Shown: piece after piece, positions 1 to 6,633 of the stretch | How the letters are laid out: every line of letters begins with the position of its first letter | How positions within the stretch are numbered: position 1 is the stretch's first letter | From: Pseudomonadota bacterium | GTDB lineage: Bacteria > Pseudomonadota > Gammaproteobacteria > Xanthomonadales > Rhodanobacteraceae | NCBI GenBank assembly: GCA_025351555.1 | Contig: JANXVS010000113.1 | Location: forward strand, 1-6,719 | DNA: 6,719 bases | Direction: 5' to 3' | Translations under genes and position numbers: made by a program | Notes under the pieces: generated by a model | What the model saw: the letters and a program-made list of their open reading frames with translations, nothing else | Told to the model about the DNA's origin: nothing | Database searches by the model: none

Positions 1-119
1 GGCGCGACCACGATCAACGAACCGATGAAGATTGCCTGCGTGCGTGCGATCGCCGAACTGGCCCGACGCGAGCTGTCGGATATCGCCGCGCGCGCCTATG
101 GCGATCAGCAGCTTTCGTT
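1..119 (+). pseudogene. Displaced continuation of the malic enzyme gene in inverted orientation
   Basis: Frame 1 of the plus strand reads GATTINEPMKIACVRAIAEL, then [19 protein letters not shown]. This is the stretch that normally follows GATTINE in malic enzymes and precedes a conserved FGPEYLIPKPFDPRL-like segment. It would supply residues 336-374 of the minus-strand protein, but it lies on the opposite strand. After Ser (115-117) the plus frame runs into LIVVAP, which is only the reverse complement of the upstream gene. The expected Phe codon is TT plus C or T; the sequence has TT at 118-119 and then departs at 120. This is a fragment with no start of its own, not a separate gene. Confidence 0.9.
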
Positions 120-134
120 GATCGTGGTCGCGCC
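1..134. repeat. Inverted repeat, 21-bp perfect arms (1-21 and 114-134)
   Basis: Positions 1-21 are the exact reverse complement of 114-134, with the match failing at 22 against 113. The arms enclose 92 bp. Both arms encode GATTINE of malic enzyme, one on each strand. Because one arm begins at base 1, the repeat may extend beyond the window. The six bases TTCGTT (114-119) fit both the sense gene (leading into the expected Ser-Phe) and the fold-back strand, which is a microhomology junction. Confidence 0.93.
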
Positions 135-1139
135 GACATCCAGCGCGCCGCGGAAGATGTAGGGAAAGCACAGTGCGTTGTTGACTTGATTCGGATAATC
201 CGAACGACCGGTAGCGATGATCGCGTCGGGGCGCACCTGCTTGACCAGCTCAGGCAGAATTTCCGGGGTCGGATTCGCCAACGCCAGGATGATTGGGCGC
301 GCGGCCATGGTCGCCACCATAGCCCGACTGAGCACACCGCCAGCGGACAGGCCGAGAAAGATATCCGCGTCCTTGACGATCTCGGCCAGCACACGTGCGT
401 CGGTCTTGCGCGCATAGCGCGACTTGGCCGGGTCCATGTCCTCCGCGCGACCCACGTAGACCACGCCGAGGCGGTCGGACACCGTGATGTTCTCGAGCTT
501 CGCGCCGAGCTGCACCAGCATGTCCAGGCAGGCAATGCCGGCCGCGCCGGCACCGGACACCGCGATCTTGACCTTGCCAATATCCTTGCCGACCACGGTC
601 AGCGCATTGAGCACGGCCGCGCCGACGATGATCGAGGTGCCGTGCTGGTCATCGTGGAAAACCGGAATTTTTACCCTTTGCCGCAATTTGCGCTCGACCT
701 CGAAACACTCAGGCGCCTTGATATCCTCAAGATTGATACCGCCGAAGGTCGGTTCGAGCGAAGCGATGATGTCGACCAGCTTGTCGGGATCGAGTTCGTC
801 GATTTCGATGTCGAACACGTCGATGCCGGCGAATTTCTGGAAAAGTATACCTTTGCCTTCCATGACGGGCTTGGCCGCGAGCGGACCGATTGCACCGAGG
901 CCGAGCACGGCCGTGCCATTAGTGATTACCGCGACCAGATTGCCGCGCGCGGTCATTTGGGAAACCTGGCTCGGATCGGCGACGATGGCATCGCAGGCCG
1001 CGGCAACGCCGGGCGAATACGCCAGCGACAAATCGCGCTGGGTCATCAGCGGCTTGGTCGCCGCGACTTTGATTTTGCCGAACGGCGGACGGCGGTGATA
1101 CTCGAGTGCGGCGTGTTTCAGATCGTCGGCATTGGACAT
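105..1139 (-). CDS. maeB: NADP-dependent malic enzyme, N-terminal part, cut by a fold-back junction
   Basis: This gene encodes a cytoplasmic malic enzyme, which oxidatively decarboxylates malate to pyruvate with reduction of NAD(P). The N-terminus ([22 protein letters not shown]) aligns in style with MaeB proteins, which supports the ATG at 1139. Visible motifs are AYSPGV with the likely catalytic Tyr41, MEGKG with the likely catalytic Lys96, NLEDI (Glu138/Asp139) and FHDDQHGT (Asp163/Asp164) as divalent-metal ligands, the dinucleotide-binding loop SGAGAAG (195-201), LANPTPEI (287-294) and [11 protein letters not shown] (311-321). The genuine protein is readable to Glu342 of GATTINE. The last two residues (Ser-Cys) and the TGA at 107-105 come from inverted sequence and are not natural. 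MaeB proteins are usually about 750-770 residues, with a C-terminal phosphotransacetylase-like domain, so more than half is missing here. No strong Shine-Dalgarno precedes the start. The family assignment is very secure; the choice of MaeB over a shorter malic enzyme rests on the N-terminal style. Confidence 0.95.
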   Translation of the reverse strand: MSNADDLKHAALEYHRRPPFGKIKVAATKPLMTQRDLSLAYSPGVAAACDAIVADPSQVSQMTARGNLVAVITNGTAVLGLGAIGPLAAKPVMEGKGILFQKFAGIDVFDIEIDELDPDKLVDIIASLEPTFGGINLEDIKAPECFEVERKLRQRVKIPVFHDDQHGTSIIVGAAVLNALTVVGKDIGKVKIAVSGAGAAGIACLDMLVQLGAKLENITVSDRLGVVYVGRAEDMDPAKSRYARKTDARVLAEIVKDADIFLGLSAGGVLSRAMVATMAARPIILALANPTPEILPELVKQVRPDAIIATGRSDYPNQVNNALCFPYIFRGALDVGATTINESC

Positions 1140-1297
1140 GGTGAAAAGCCCGTGGCGGGTCCCGGCGCCAGTGGCGGCGCGGGGGGATTACGAGCTTAGC
1201 ATAGGGTCACAGCGCGCCCGCTGGCCCAGGCACGATTGATTCCGGTTCCTTTCCCGCCGCTGTGCCAAGCCGACGGTTGCCCTTTCCGCGACGTAGA
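1140..1297. other. Intergenic gap: maeB leader and amidohydrolase 3' flank
   Basis: These 158 nt contain no supportable gene. On the minus strand a weak -10-like TATGCT lies at 1203-1198, without a convincing -35. Between it and the maeB ATG the leader is very GC-rich and can form short hairpins: GCGCC/GGCGC arms at 1165-1169 and 1176-1180, and CCCG/CGGG within 1159-1149 followed by CTTTT. A small CAGCG/CGCTG hairpin at 1210-1223 has no T-tract, so I see no clear terminator for the amidohydrolase gene. Confidence 0.5.
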
Positions 1298-2605
1298 TCA
1301 ATCGCCGTGATAGCCCAGATAATCCAGCCCCGCCTGCAGCATCGCGCGGGTGCCGATGTCGAGCGCGCCTTCATCGAGGAAAAACTTCGGTGAATGATTG
1401 GTCGGCGCGGTGGCCGGATCGGTTCCTGCGGGCGTCGCGCCGACGAAAAAGTAGACGCTGGGTGCCGGCACCGACAGCGCAAGTTGCGGGAAATCCTCCG
1501 ACGCCATCCAGCGCGGGGATTCAATCACGTGCATTTTGCCAAGCGTGCTTTCCAGGCTCGTGCGCACCCGGACAGTCAGCGCCGGATCGTTGCTGTTGAC
1601 CGGATTGCTGTCGCCTAGCGGAATCTGTGTCTCGACCGTGGCGCCATTCGCCGCGGCGACGTGTTCGGCGATGTTCTTCAAGCTCGCCAGCGCCTGCTTG
1701 CGCATGCCTTCGTCGAACGCGCGGATCGTGCCTTGAAGTTCGGTCGTCTCCGGCACGATGTTGAAGCGCTGGCCACCATTGAAGATGCCGAACGTGACGA
1801 CGGCCGGGTCCTTGCTGATGTTGAGCTGACGACTGACGATGGTCTGCGCCGAGGTGACGATCTCGGCGGCAGTCACGATCGGATCGATGCCCTGCCACGG
1901 CATCGCGCCGTGGCTCTGGCGACCATGGACGACGATGCGGAAGGTATCGGAACTGGCCATCGCGCCACCGGCGCGCACGGCCACGACGCCGACGGGCAGC
2001 GTGCTTTGCACATGCATGCCGAACACCGCATCGGGTTTGAAATCCTTGAACACACCTTCCTTCACCATCAGCGGTGCGCCGCCTTCCTCGCCCGCTGGTG
2101 CGCCTTCCTCGGCCGGTTGGAAGATGAGCATCAGCTCGCCCGGCAGTTCAGCACGCAGCTTGGCAAAGATCACGGCCAAGCCCAAGGTCATCGCGGTATG
2201 CGCGTCGTGACCGCAGGCGTGCATCACGCCGACGCTCTTGCCGAGGTATTCGCCCGTGGCTTTTGAGGCAAACGGCAGATCGACCTGTTCGGTGACCGGC
2301 AACGCATCCATGTCGGCGCGGATCGCGAGCTTGGGCCCCGGTTTGCCGCCTTTTAGAACGCCGACGACACCGTTGTGAGCGATGCCGGTGCGTACTTCGT
2401 AGCCGAGTTTTTTCAATTCATCGGCGACGAGTTTGGCGGTGCGCACTTCGCGGTTGCTCAGTTCCGGATGCTGATGCAAATCGCGCCGCCAGGCGGTGAT
2501 CTGTGGCAACGCATCCTGCACGAGCTGCGCATTCGTCTGCACTGCGGTTGCGCTGCCGACGACAAACGCGAGCAGCAGCGCAACCGAAACTAGTTTTTTA
2601 CTCAT
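1298..2605 (-). CDS. Secreted M20-family (M20D-type) amidohydrolase
   Basis: This is a 435-residue metal-dependent amidohydrolase of the hippuricase / N-acyl-amino-acid hydrolase / carboxypeptidase group. Such enzymes cleave N-acyl or peptide-like amide bonds; the substrate cannot be read from sequence. Residues 1-21 form a signal peptide (MSKK, hydrophobic LVSVALLLAFVV, AXA-like ATA), so export to the periplasm or outside is likely. Motifs follow family order: RRDLHQHPELS (40-50), RADMDALPV (96-104), MHACGHDAHT (128-137) with Cys131 and His133, PAEEG with Glu166/Glu167, GMHVQ with His198, a lid/dimerisation domain around 205-320 carrying SHGAMPW (231-237), MASEDF (367-372) and HSPKF with His404. 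The metal-ligand set looks complete, so it should be active. The frame stays open upstream to 2860, but the ATG at 2605 is chosen because it gives the signal peptide, has a good ribosome binding site and begins 14 nt after the upstream stop. It is probably cotranscribed with the DUF1704 gene. Confidence 0.93.
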   Translation of the reverse strand: MSKKLVSVALLLAFVVGSATAVQTNAQLVQDALPQITAWRRDLHQHPELSNREVRTAKLVADELKKLGYEVRTGIAHNGVVGVLKGGKPGPKLAIRADMDALPVTEQVDLPFASKATGEYLGKSVGVMHACGHDAHTAMTLGLAVIFAKLRAELPGELMLIFQPAEEGAPAGEEGGAPLMVKEGVFKDFKPDAVFGMHVQSTLPVGVVAVRAGGAMASSDTFRIVVHGRQSHGAMPWQGIDPIVTAAEIVTSAQTIVSRQLNISKDPAVVTFGIFNGGQRFNIVPETTELQGTIRAFDEGMRKQALASLKNIAEHVAAANGATVETQIPLGDSNPVNSNDPALTVRVRTSLESTLGKMHVIESPRWMASEDFPQLALSVPAPSVYFFVGATPAGTDPATAPTNHSPKFFLDEGALDIGTRAMLQAGLDYLGYHGD

Positions 2606-2611
2606 ATTCGG

Positions 2612-2618
2612 TTTCCTC
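2612..2618 (-). promoter_or_regulatory. Ribosome binding site of the amidohydrolase gene
   Basis: Minus-strand GAGGAAA (2618 to 2612) leaves 8 nt between its GAGGA core and the ATG at 2605. It begins just after the TGA of the upstream gene (2622-2620). It is the best Shine-Dalgarno in the window and decides the start against the 85-codon upstream extension of the open frame. Confidence 0.8.
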
Positions 2619-2619
2619 G

Positions 2620-3897
2620 TCAAAGTCCAAGCACCAGATCCTCCGCCTCGACCCGATCCAGCCGAATCTTGTTGGCGAACAGCGAAAACGCCAGCGTGCC
2701 GGCCATGCCGCTGGCGCGCTGCACCCAGGGTGGCAGGTACAGCGGCGGCGCGATGTAGCCGGAAACGAAATACGGCTCCAGCGCGATCACATCGTGCAGC
2801 GCCATCTTGCCCGCGAACAGATTGCGGCACAGCTGCAATTTTTGATGCTTCAGCGCCCAACGGAAGAAGGTGTGCACCGAGAGCAGGCCGTGCAGGTACA
2901 CGGTGTCCTTGGTGAACGCGCAGCCGCCGGTCAACGGCGCCCCGCGGAACACGCGCATCGCCGAAGTGAAACTATCGGTATCGGTTTGGCCGGAGTCGAG
3001 GAAAAATTTGAACACCTCGATGAAATCGGCCCCGGCCAGTGCCTTGTCGATCGCGAGAATGCGCAAACTGATGCGCTTCATGCGCCCGATGTCGATCGAT
3101 CCGGACATGAGCTCGGCGAACGTGGCCAGGCCTTCCTGGGTCGCGGTGACGCGCGGCGAACTCAAGGCCAGCGAACCCAGGTTCGGCTGCTCGCGGCCGT
3201 TGAGTGCCGTGAGCGAGTGCACGAACGCTTCGTGCTCGAGCAACTGGTGTTTGTCGTACTCCGAAAAACACGTCGCCGAACGCAGGCGGATGCGGGTCGG
3301 GCCCGCCGCAGCTTTTGCGATCAGGTTTGGGTCGATCTCGACCACGACCTTGTGATGATTGAAAAACTCGCTCACACGTTGCTGCAATTCGTCGCGCAGC
3401 AGTTCCGCCGGGATGCAGTACTCGGCGTCGTTGCTAGTGATTTCGCGATCGAGCTCATCGGCCAGCGCGATGAAATGCCGGGCCGCGTCGATATTGCTGA
3501 CCGTTCCGCCCGGCAGACGATCGCCCGGGCGCCCGAACAGACGAATCGAATGCTCAGTGATCGCCGGGGTACCGACCGCATCGAGCAATTCGGTCGCAAT
3601 CTGCCACGATTGCACGGTGCGCCGCAGATAGTCGCCGACCGGATGCATGGGGTCGGCGCTCAGGAAGATGTCTTCGAGTTCTTCGCGTGTGCGCGAATAG
3701 TCGGTGGTTGCATATTCGACTTTGGGCAGTTGCACGCGGCCAGCGCGCCAGCATTCCAGAAAGTTGCGTTGCACATTCGCCGGCCAGCTGACGCAAGCCA
3801 GCAACTTGATGCCCTTCACCGCCACGACCAGGCGCCGATCAAGTTCAGCAAAGCGGGTCAATGCTTGTGAATCCGCCATCGGTTTTCGATCGGCCAC
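2620..3897 (-). CDS. DUF1704 / QEGLA-motif protein, putative HExxxH metallopeptidase
   Basis: This 425-residue protein belongs to the family annotated as 'flavohemoglobin expression-modulating QEGLA motif protein' (TIGR02421 / DUF1704). The vertebrate branch (KIAA0895-type, MATCAP) is a zinc tyrosine carboxypeptidase acting on tubulin; the bacterial role is not known. The sequence shows HEAFVH (222-227), an HExxxH zinc motif followed by SLTALNG, then QEGLATFAELMSG (254-266), whose Glu255 is the expected third zinc ligand. A conserved-looking YLHGLLSVHTFFRWA lies at 334-348. There is no signal peptide or clear membrane segment, so it is probably cytoplasmic. The start is uncertain: GTG at 3897 (425 aa) or ATG at 3879 (419 aa), neither with a strong Shine-Dalgarno. 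An in-frame stop at 3909-3907 rules out a longer form. It is followed 14 nt later by the amidohydrolase gene. Family membership is secure; peptidase activity is inferred from the intact motif. Confidence 0.9.
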   Translation of the reverse strand: MADRKPMADSQALTRFAELDRRLVVAVKGIKLLACVSWPANVQRNFLECWRAGRVQLPKVEYATTDYSRTREELEDIFLSADPMHPVGDYLRRTVQSWQIATELLDAVGTPAITEHSIRLFGRPGDRLPGGTVSNIDAARHFIALADELDREITSNDAEYCIPAELLRDELQQRVSEFFNHHKVVVEIDPNLIAKAAAGPTRIRLRSATCFSEYDKHQLLEHEAFVHSLTALNGREQPNLGSLALSSPRVTATQEGLATFAELMSGSIDIGRMKRISLRILAIDKALAGADFIEVFKFFLDSGQTDTDSFTSAMRVFRGAPLTGGCAFTKDTVYLHGLLSVHTFFRWALKHQKLQLCRNLFAGKMALHDVIALEPYFVSGYIAPPLYLPPWVQRASGMAGTLAFSLFANKIRLDRVEAEDLVLGL

Positions 3898-3909
3898 CCA
3901 GATGGCTCA

Positions 3910-3915
3910 ACTATA
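3910..3915 (-). promoter_or_regulatory. Possible -10 element before the DUF1704 gene
   Basis: TATAGT on the minus strand (3915 to 3910) lies in the 37-nt gap after the TPR-sulfotransferase gene and resembles a sigma-70 -10 box. No good -35 is seen at the proper distance. If it is used, transcription would begin near 3903, giving a nearly leaderless GTG (3897) or a short leader for the ATG at 3879. This is weak evidence for a second promoter inside the cluster. Confidence 0.2.
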
Positions 3916-3934
3916 ACGCGATTGCGCCGCAACG

Positions 3935-5539
3935 CTATTGCGGGCGGAATTGCGGCATATCCAACGCGGTGCGCAACGGATCGAGCAAGGCGCCGTATTT
4001 TGCTGCGCGCGCGGTGTCGCGCATCAGCGGCTCGCGCACCTGGCTCGCGCTGGCGGTGCGCACGCTGCGCGGGGTTTCATGGAACCGGCTGCACGCGCCA
4101 TCGTAAGGTACGCCACAGAATTCCAGCAGTTCCGCGATCTGTCGTTCCGGCTCGGCCACGAGCGCTTCGTAACTCTGCGCGCGCAACCGCTGTGGATACA
4201 AGGCCTGCCAATGGCGGCTGGCGCGATCGTAGGCGCGCCAGTACGCGGCAAGATCGTCCAGGTCATAACTGAAGGCTTGCGTGCCTTCGGTGAACAGTTC
4301 GCGAAAACACGAAAAGCACGTTTCCAGCCGATCGCGTCGGCAATCGATCACGCGCGCACCAGGCAGCATCGCCAGGGCCGCGCCAACGCGCAGCCAGTTG
4401 CCGGGCAGTTTGTCGGTGAAGCGCATGCCCGGCTGCTGCCAGCGCGCCGTGCGGCCAAGATAGTCCTGGCCGAGCCGTTGCCAGTCTTGTGCGCTGGTCG
4501 TTGCGATCCACGCTGGAAATTGCATTTGCCGGCGCTGCGATTCAGCGGCGATCACCGCCGTCAGGTCGTCAAGCTCGCCGGCGCCTTCGATCAGCGGATG
4601 CGAGGCGAGAATCTGCTCGGCCAGGCTCGACCCGGCGCGCGGCATGCTGACGATGAAGATTACTTCGTCGCCCTGCTTTGTCGAGACTCCTGCCGGCGCT
4701 TGCGCAAACGCGGCGAGCACCGCATCGACATGTGCACTGAACTCGGCGCGATTCCACGGGCGAATGTGCCGAGTCTGCGCATTCGCGTGCATCAACACGT
4801 CGAATGCATCCGGGTAGCGCGCGTGATCGTCGAGCGCCTGGGCCAACGCAAAGCCGATGGAAATGCGGTCGTCGTCGCCAAGCTGCGGCCGCAGCAAGGC
4901 GGCCTGCATGATCGGGATATCGGCCGCTGCGGACGTTCGCGTTTTCAGGCTCGCCAGGCCCAGCCAAGCCGCACCGTCCGCTGGATTTCGCACCACCATG
5001 TCTCGATAGTATTGCGCGGCCGCATCGGCGTTGCCGAGTACGCGCAAGGCATAGGCCAGACGCAGGCGCGTGGTGTGATGATCGGCAATCTGCAACGCGC
5101 GTTCCAGCACCGGCACGGCTTCCTCGAAGCGACCCGCATCGCTCAGGGTTTTGCCCAGATTGGCCCACAGCGGTGCGGAATGCGGCGCCAGATCGCACGC
5201 GCGTCGGAAGGCAGCGATTGCCCCATGGCGATCGCCATTTGCATCGAGTGCCGTACCCAATCCGTTCTGGATAAGCGCATCGTCCGGGCGTTGCACAGCA
5301 GCACGCCGCAGCGAAATCAGCGCTTCGGCGTTCTTGTTCTGCAAACGGAGGGCGATAGCCAGCAAACGCAGGATTTCCGGGTGCTCGGGCGACTCGGCCA
5401 ATGCCCCGCGCAACGCCTGCTCGGCCGCTTGGGCCTGTTGGCGCTGCAAGGCTGCAGCGCCGGTAGCAACCAGCTTGTTGGCTTGGTCAGAAAGACCGGC
5501 AAGGCGCGGCTCCAGGCTCGCCTGAGTTGCAGTAGTCAC
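3935..5539 (-). CDS. TPR-repeat protein with C-terminal sulfotransferase domain
   Basis: This 534-residue two-domain protein has TPR-type helical repeats over about residues 18-200 (for example ALQRQQAQAAEQALRGALAE, QNGLGTALDANGDRHGAIAA and WANLGKTLSDAGRFEEAVPV), followed by a PAPS-dependent sulfotransferase-like domain. The 5'-phosphosulfate loop is FIVSMPRAGSSLAEQIL (294-310), with Ala-Gly-Ser-Ser where many relatives have Ser-Gly-Thr-Thr. TDKLPGNW (375-382) and the 3'-phosphate-binding region ARVIDCRRDRLETCFSCFREL (395-415, with Arg401/Arg402) follow. No signal peptide or membrane segment is seen. The TPR part probably binds a protein or scaffold; acceptor and product are unknown. The start is a GTG only 2 nt after the rsgA TAG, with no strong Shine-Dalgarno, suggesting translational coupling to rsgA. 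The family is annotated as 'tetratricopeptide repeat-containing sulfotransferase'. The domain call is confident; activity is not proved. Confidence 0.9.
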   Translation of the reverse strand: MTTATQASLEPRLAGLSDQANKLVATGAAALQRQQAQAAEQALRGALAESPEHPEILRLLAIALRLQNKNAEALISLRRAAVQRPDDALIQNGLGTALDANGDRHGAIAAFRRACDLAPHSAPLWANLGKTLSDAGRFEEAVPVLERALQIADHHTTRLRLAYALRVLGNADAAAQYYRDMVVRNPADGAAWLGLASLKTRTSAAADIPIMQAALLRPQLGDDDRISIGFALAQALDDHARYPDAFDVLMHANAQTRHIRPWNRAEFSAHVDAVLAAFAQAPAGVSTKQGDEVIFIVSMPRAGSSLAEQILASHPLIEGAGELDDLTAVIAAESQRRQMQFPAWIATTSAQDWQRLGQDYLGRTARWQQPGMRFTDKLPGNWLRVGAALAMLPGARVIDCRRDRLETCFSCFRELFTEGTQAFSYDLDDLAAYWRAYDRASRHWQALYPQRLRAQSYEALVAEPERQIAELLEFCGVPYDGACSRFHETPRSVRTASASQVREPLMRDTARAAKYGALLDPLRTALDMPQFRPQ

Positions 5540-5541
5540 TG

Positions 5542-6624
5542 CTAGCGCTGCCCGTATTTGTCCAGCAGGCGTTTGCCCAGTGCCTTGTTGGCCACGCGTG
5601 CATGTGCCTTGCGCTTGAGTTGCGCCTCCAGCGCGTCGGCCGCGGCGGAAAGTTCGCCGCGCAGTTTCAGATAGGCTTGCCAGCGCTCGGAATCCAAGAC
5701 TCCGGATTCCAGTGCCGCGAGCACGGCGCAGTCAGGCTCGTTGCTATGCCCGCAGTCGCCGAAGCGGCACTGGATTGCCAAGGCCTCGATATCGGCAAAA
5801 CTCGCAGCGCCCAGGTCTTCGTCGCCGGTGAGCTTGAGCTCGCGCATGCCCGGAGTGTCGATCAGGCAACCGCCACCCGGCAGCTGGATCAGCGCGCGGT
5901 GGGTGGTGGTGTGTCGGCCGCGGCTATCGTTGTCGCGTACGGTCGCCGTCGCCTGGCGTTCGACCCCGAGCAGGGTGTTGGTCAGGGTCGATTTTCCGGC
6001 GCCGGAGGAACCGACCAGCACCGCGGTGTCGCCGGGGCCAAGATGCGCGAGCACCGGCGCGACACTTGCGCGATCCTTGGCATTGATCGCGTGCAGTTCA
6101 ACCTCGGCTGGCAAGGCTTCGCGCAATTGCGCCAAGGCCTGCGCGGATGTCGCACTGTCCACTTTGTCGAGTTTTGTCAGCACCACGACAGGCGAGGCGC
6201 CGCTGCCCTGGATCAGCACCAGGTAACGCTCGATGCGGCGCGGATTGAAATCGCCATCCAGGCCCATCAGCACGAACACGGTGTCGATATTGCTGGCGAT
6301 CACCTGGCGTATGTGGCGCTCGCCGGCGGCAATGCGACTGAGCACGGTGCGCCGCGGCAGCACCTGCTCGATCGACGGCGGTGATGCGGCCGTGACCAGG
6401 ACGAAATCGCCGACTGCCGGCCGCTCCTCGGGAGCCGCCTTGCGGCGCAGGAAGCGCGGCGCCGGTTGCGCGCCGAATTCAGATTCGCCATCGTGCAGGC
6501 GATAACCGTTGCGATGCTGGGCGATCACCCGCGCCAGGCGATGATCCTCAGGCAGGGCAATCGGTGCCGCGTCCGCACGCCAGCCGATGGCACGCAGGCG
6601 CAGTTGACTATCGCTTAGTTCCAT
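5542..6624 (-). CDS. rsgA: Ribosome small-subunit-dependent GTPase A
   Basis: RsgA (YjeQ/YloQ) is a circularly permuted GTPase that checks and releases late 30S ribosomal subunits during maturation in the cytoplasm. Numbering from ATG 6624 (360 aa, close to the usual 300-350): an OB-fold region at about 30-105 with VGDFVLV (71-77), then the permuted G motifs in the order G4 TKLD (150-153), a G5-like INAKD (180-184), G1 GSSGAGKST (205-213), G2 region RGRHTTTHR (235-243) and G3 DTPGM (256-260). A zinc knuckle follows with Cys286, Cys291, His293 and Cys299, then a basic helical tail. Every hallmark is intact. The frame stays open to a TTG at 6714 and also has an ATG at 6633. I prefer 6624 or 6633 because the conserved protein begins with ELSDSQLRLRAIGW; neither has a strong Shine-Dalgarno. 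The stop lies 2 nt before the next gene's GTG. Confidence 0.96.
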   Translation of the reverse strand: MELSDSQLRLRAIGWRADAAPIALPEDHRLARVIAQHRNGYRLHDGESEFGAQPAPRFLRRKAAPEERPAVGDFVLVTAASPPSIEQVLPRRTVLSRIAAGERHIRQVIASNIDTVFVLMGLDGDFNPRRIERYLVLIQGSGASPVVVLTKLDKVDSATSAQALAQLREALPAEVELHAINAKDRASVAPVLAHLGPGDTAVLVGSSGAGKSTLTNTLLGVERQATATVRDNDSRGRHTTTHRALIQLPGGGCLIDTPGMRELKLTGDEDLGAASFADIEALAIQCRFGDCGHSNEPDCAVLAALESGVLDSERWQAYLKLRGELSAAADALEAQLKRKAHARVANKALGKRLLDKYGQR

Positions 6625-6633
6625 TGGGCCCAT

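Noticed and set aside
1..134. Invertible DNA switch (phase variation) with 21-bp inverted repeats inside maeB
   Set aside because: Flipping 22-113 between the arms would give ...[10 protein letters not shown] rather than the conserved FGPEYLIPKPF continuation, so neither orientation gives an intact enzyme. No recombinase gene is visible, and the arms are simply the same coding segment copied in reverse.
186..1199. 337-codon plus-strand open frame opposite maeB
   Set aside because: It is in register with the malic enzyme codons and of shadow-like composition; maeB itself is unambiguous.
1210..1223. CAGCG-CGCC-CGCTG hairpin as a terminator between the amidohydrolase gene and maeB
   Set aside because: The stem is only 5 bp and no T-tract follows on the minus strand.
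2606..2860. 85-codon N-terminal extension of the amidohydrolase frame
   Set aside because: It overlaps the 3' end of the DUF1704 gene, has low-complexity Arg/Gly/Ala-rich composition, and precedes a proper signal peptide with its own Shine-Dalgarno.
2503..3870. 455-codon plus-strand open frame opposite the DUF1704 gene
   Set aside because: It has the same in-register antisense explanation; the sense strand shows a clear protein family with catalytic motifs.
3938..5545. 535-codon plus-strand open frame opposite the TPR-sulfotransferase gene, almost the same length
   Set aside because: It is in exact codon register with the sense gene, so it stays open simply because the sense gene lacks TTA, CTA and TCA codons, which are rare at this GC content. 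Its translation is Arg/His/Gln-rich and resembles no family I recognise.
5602..6384. 260-codon plus-strand open frame opposite rsgA
   Set aside because: It is again in codon register with rsgA, whose GTPase and zinc motifs are complete on the minus strand.
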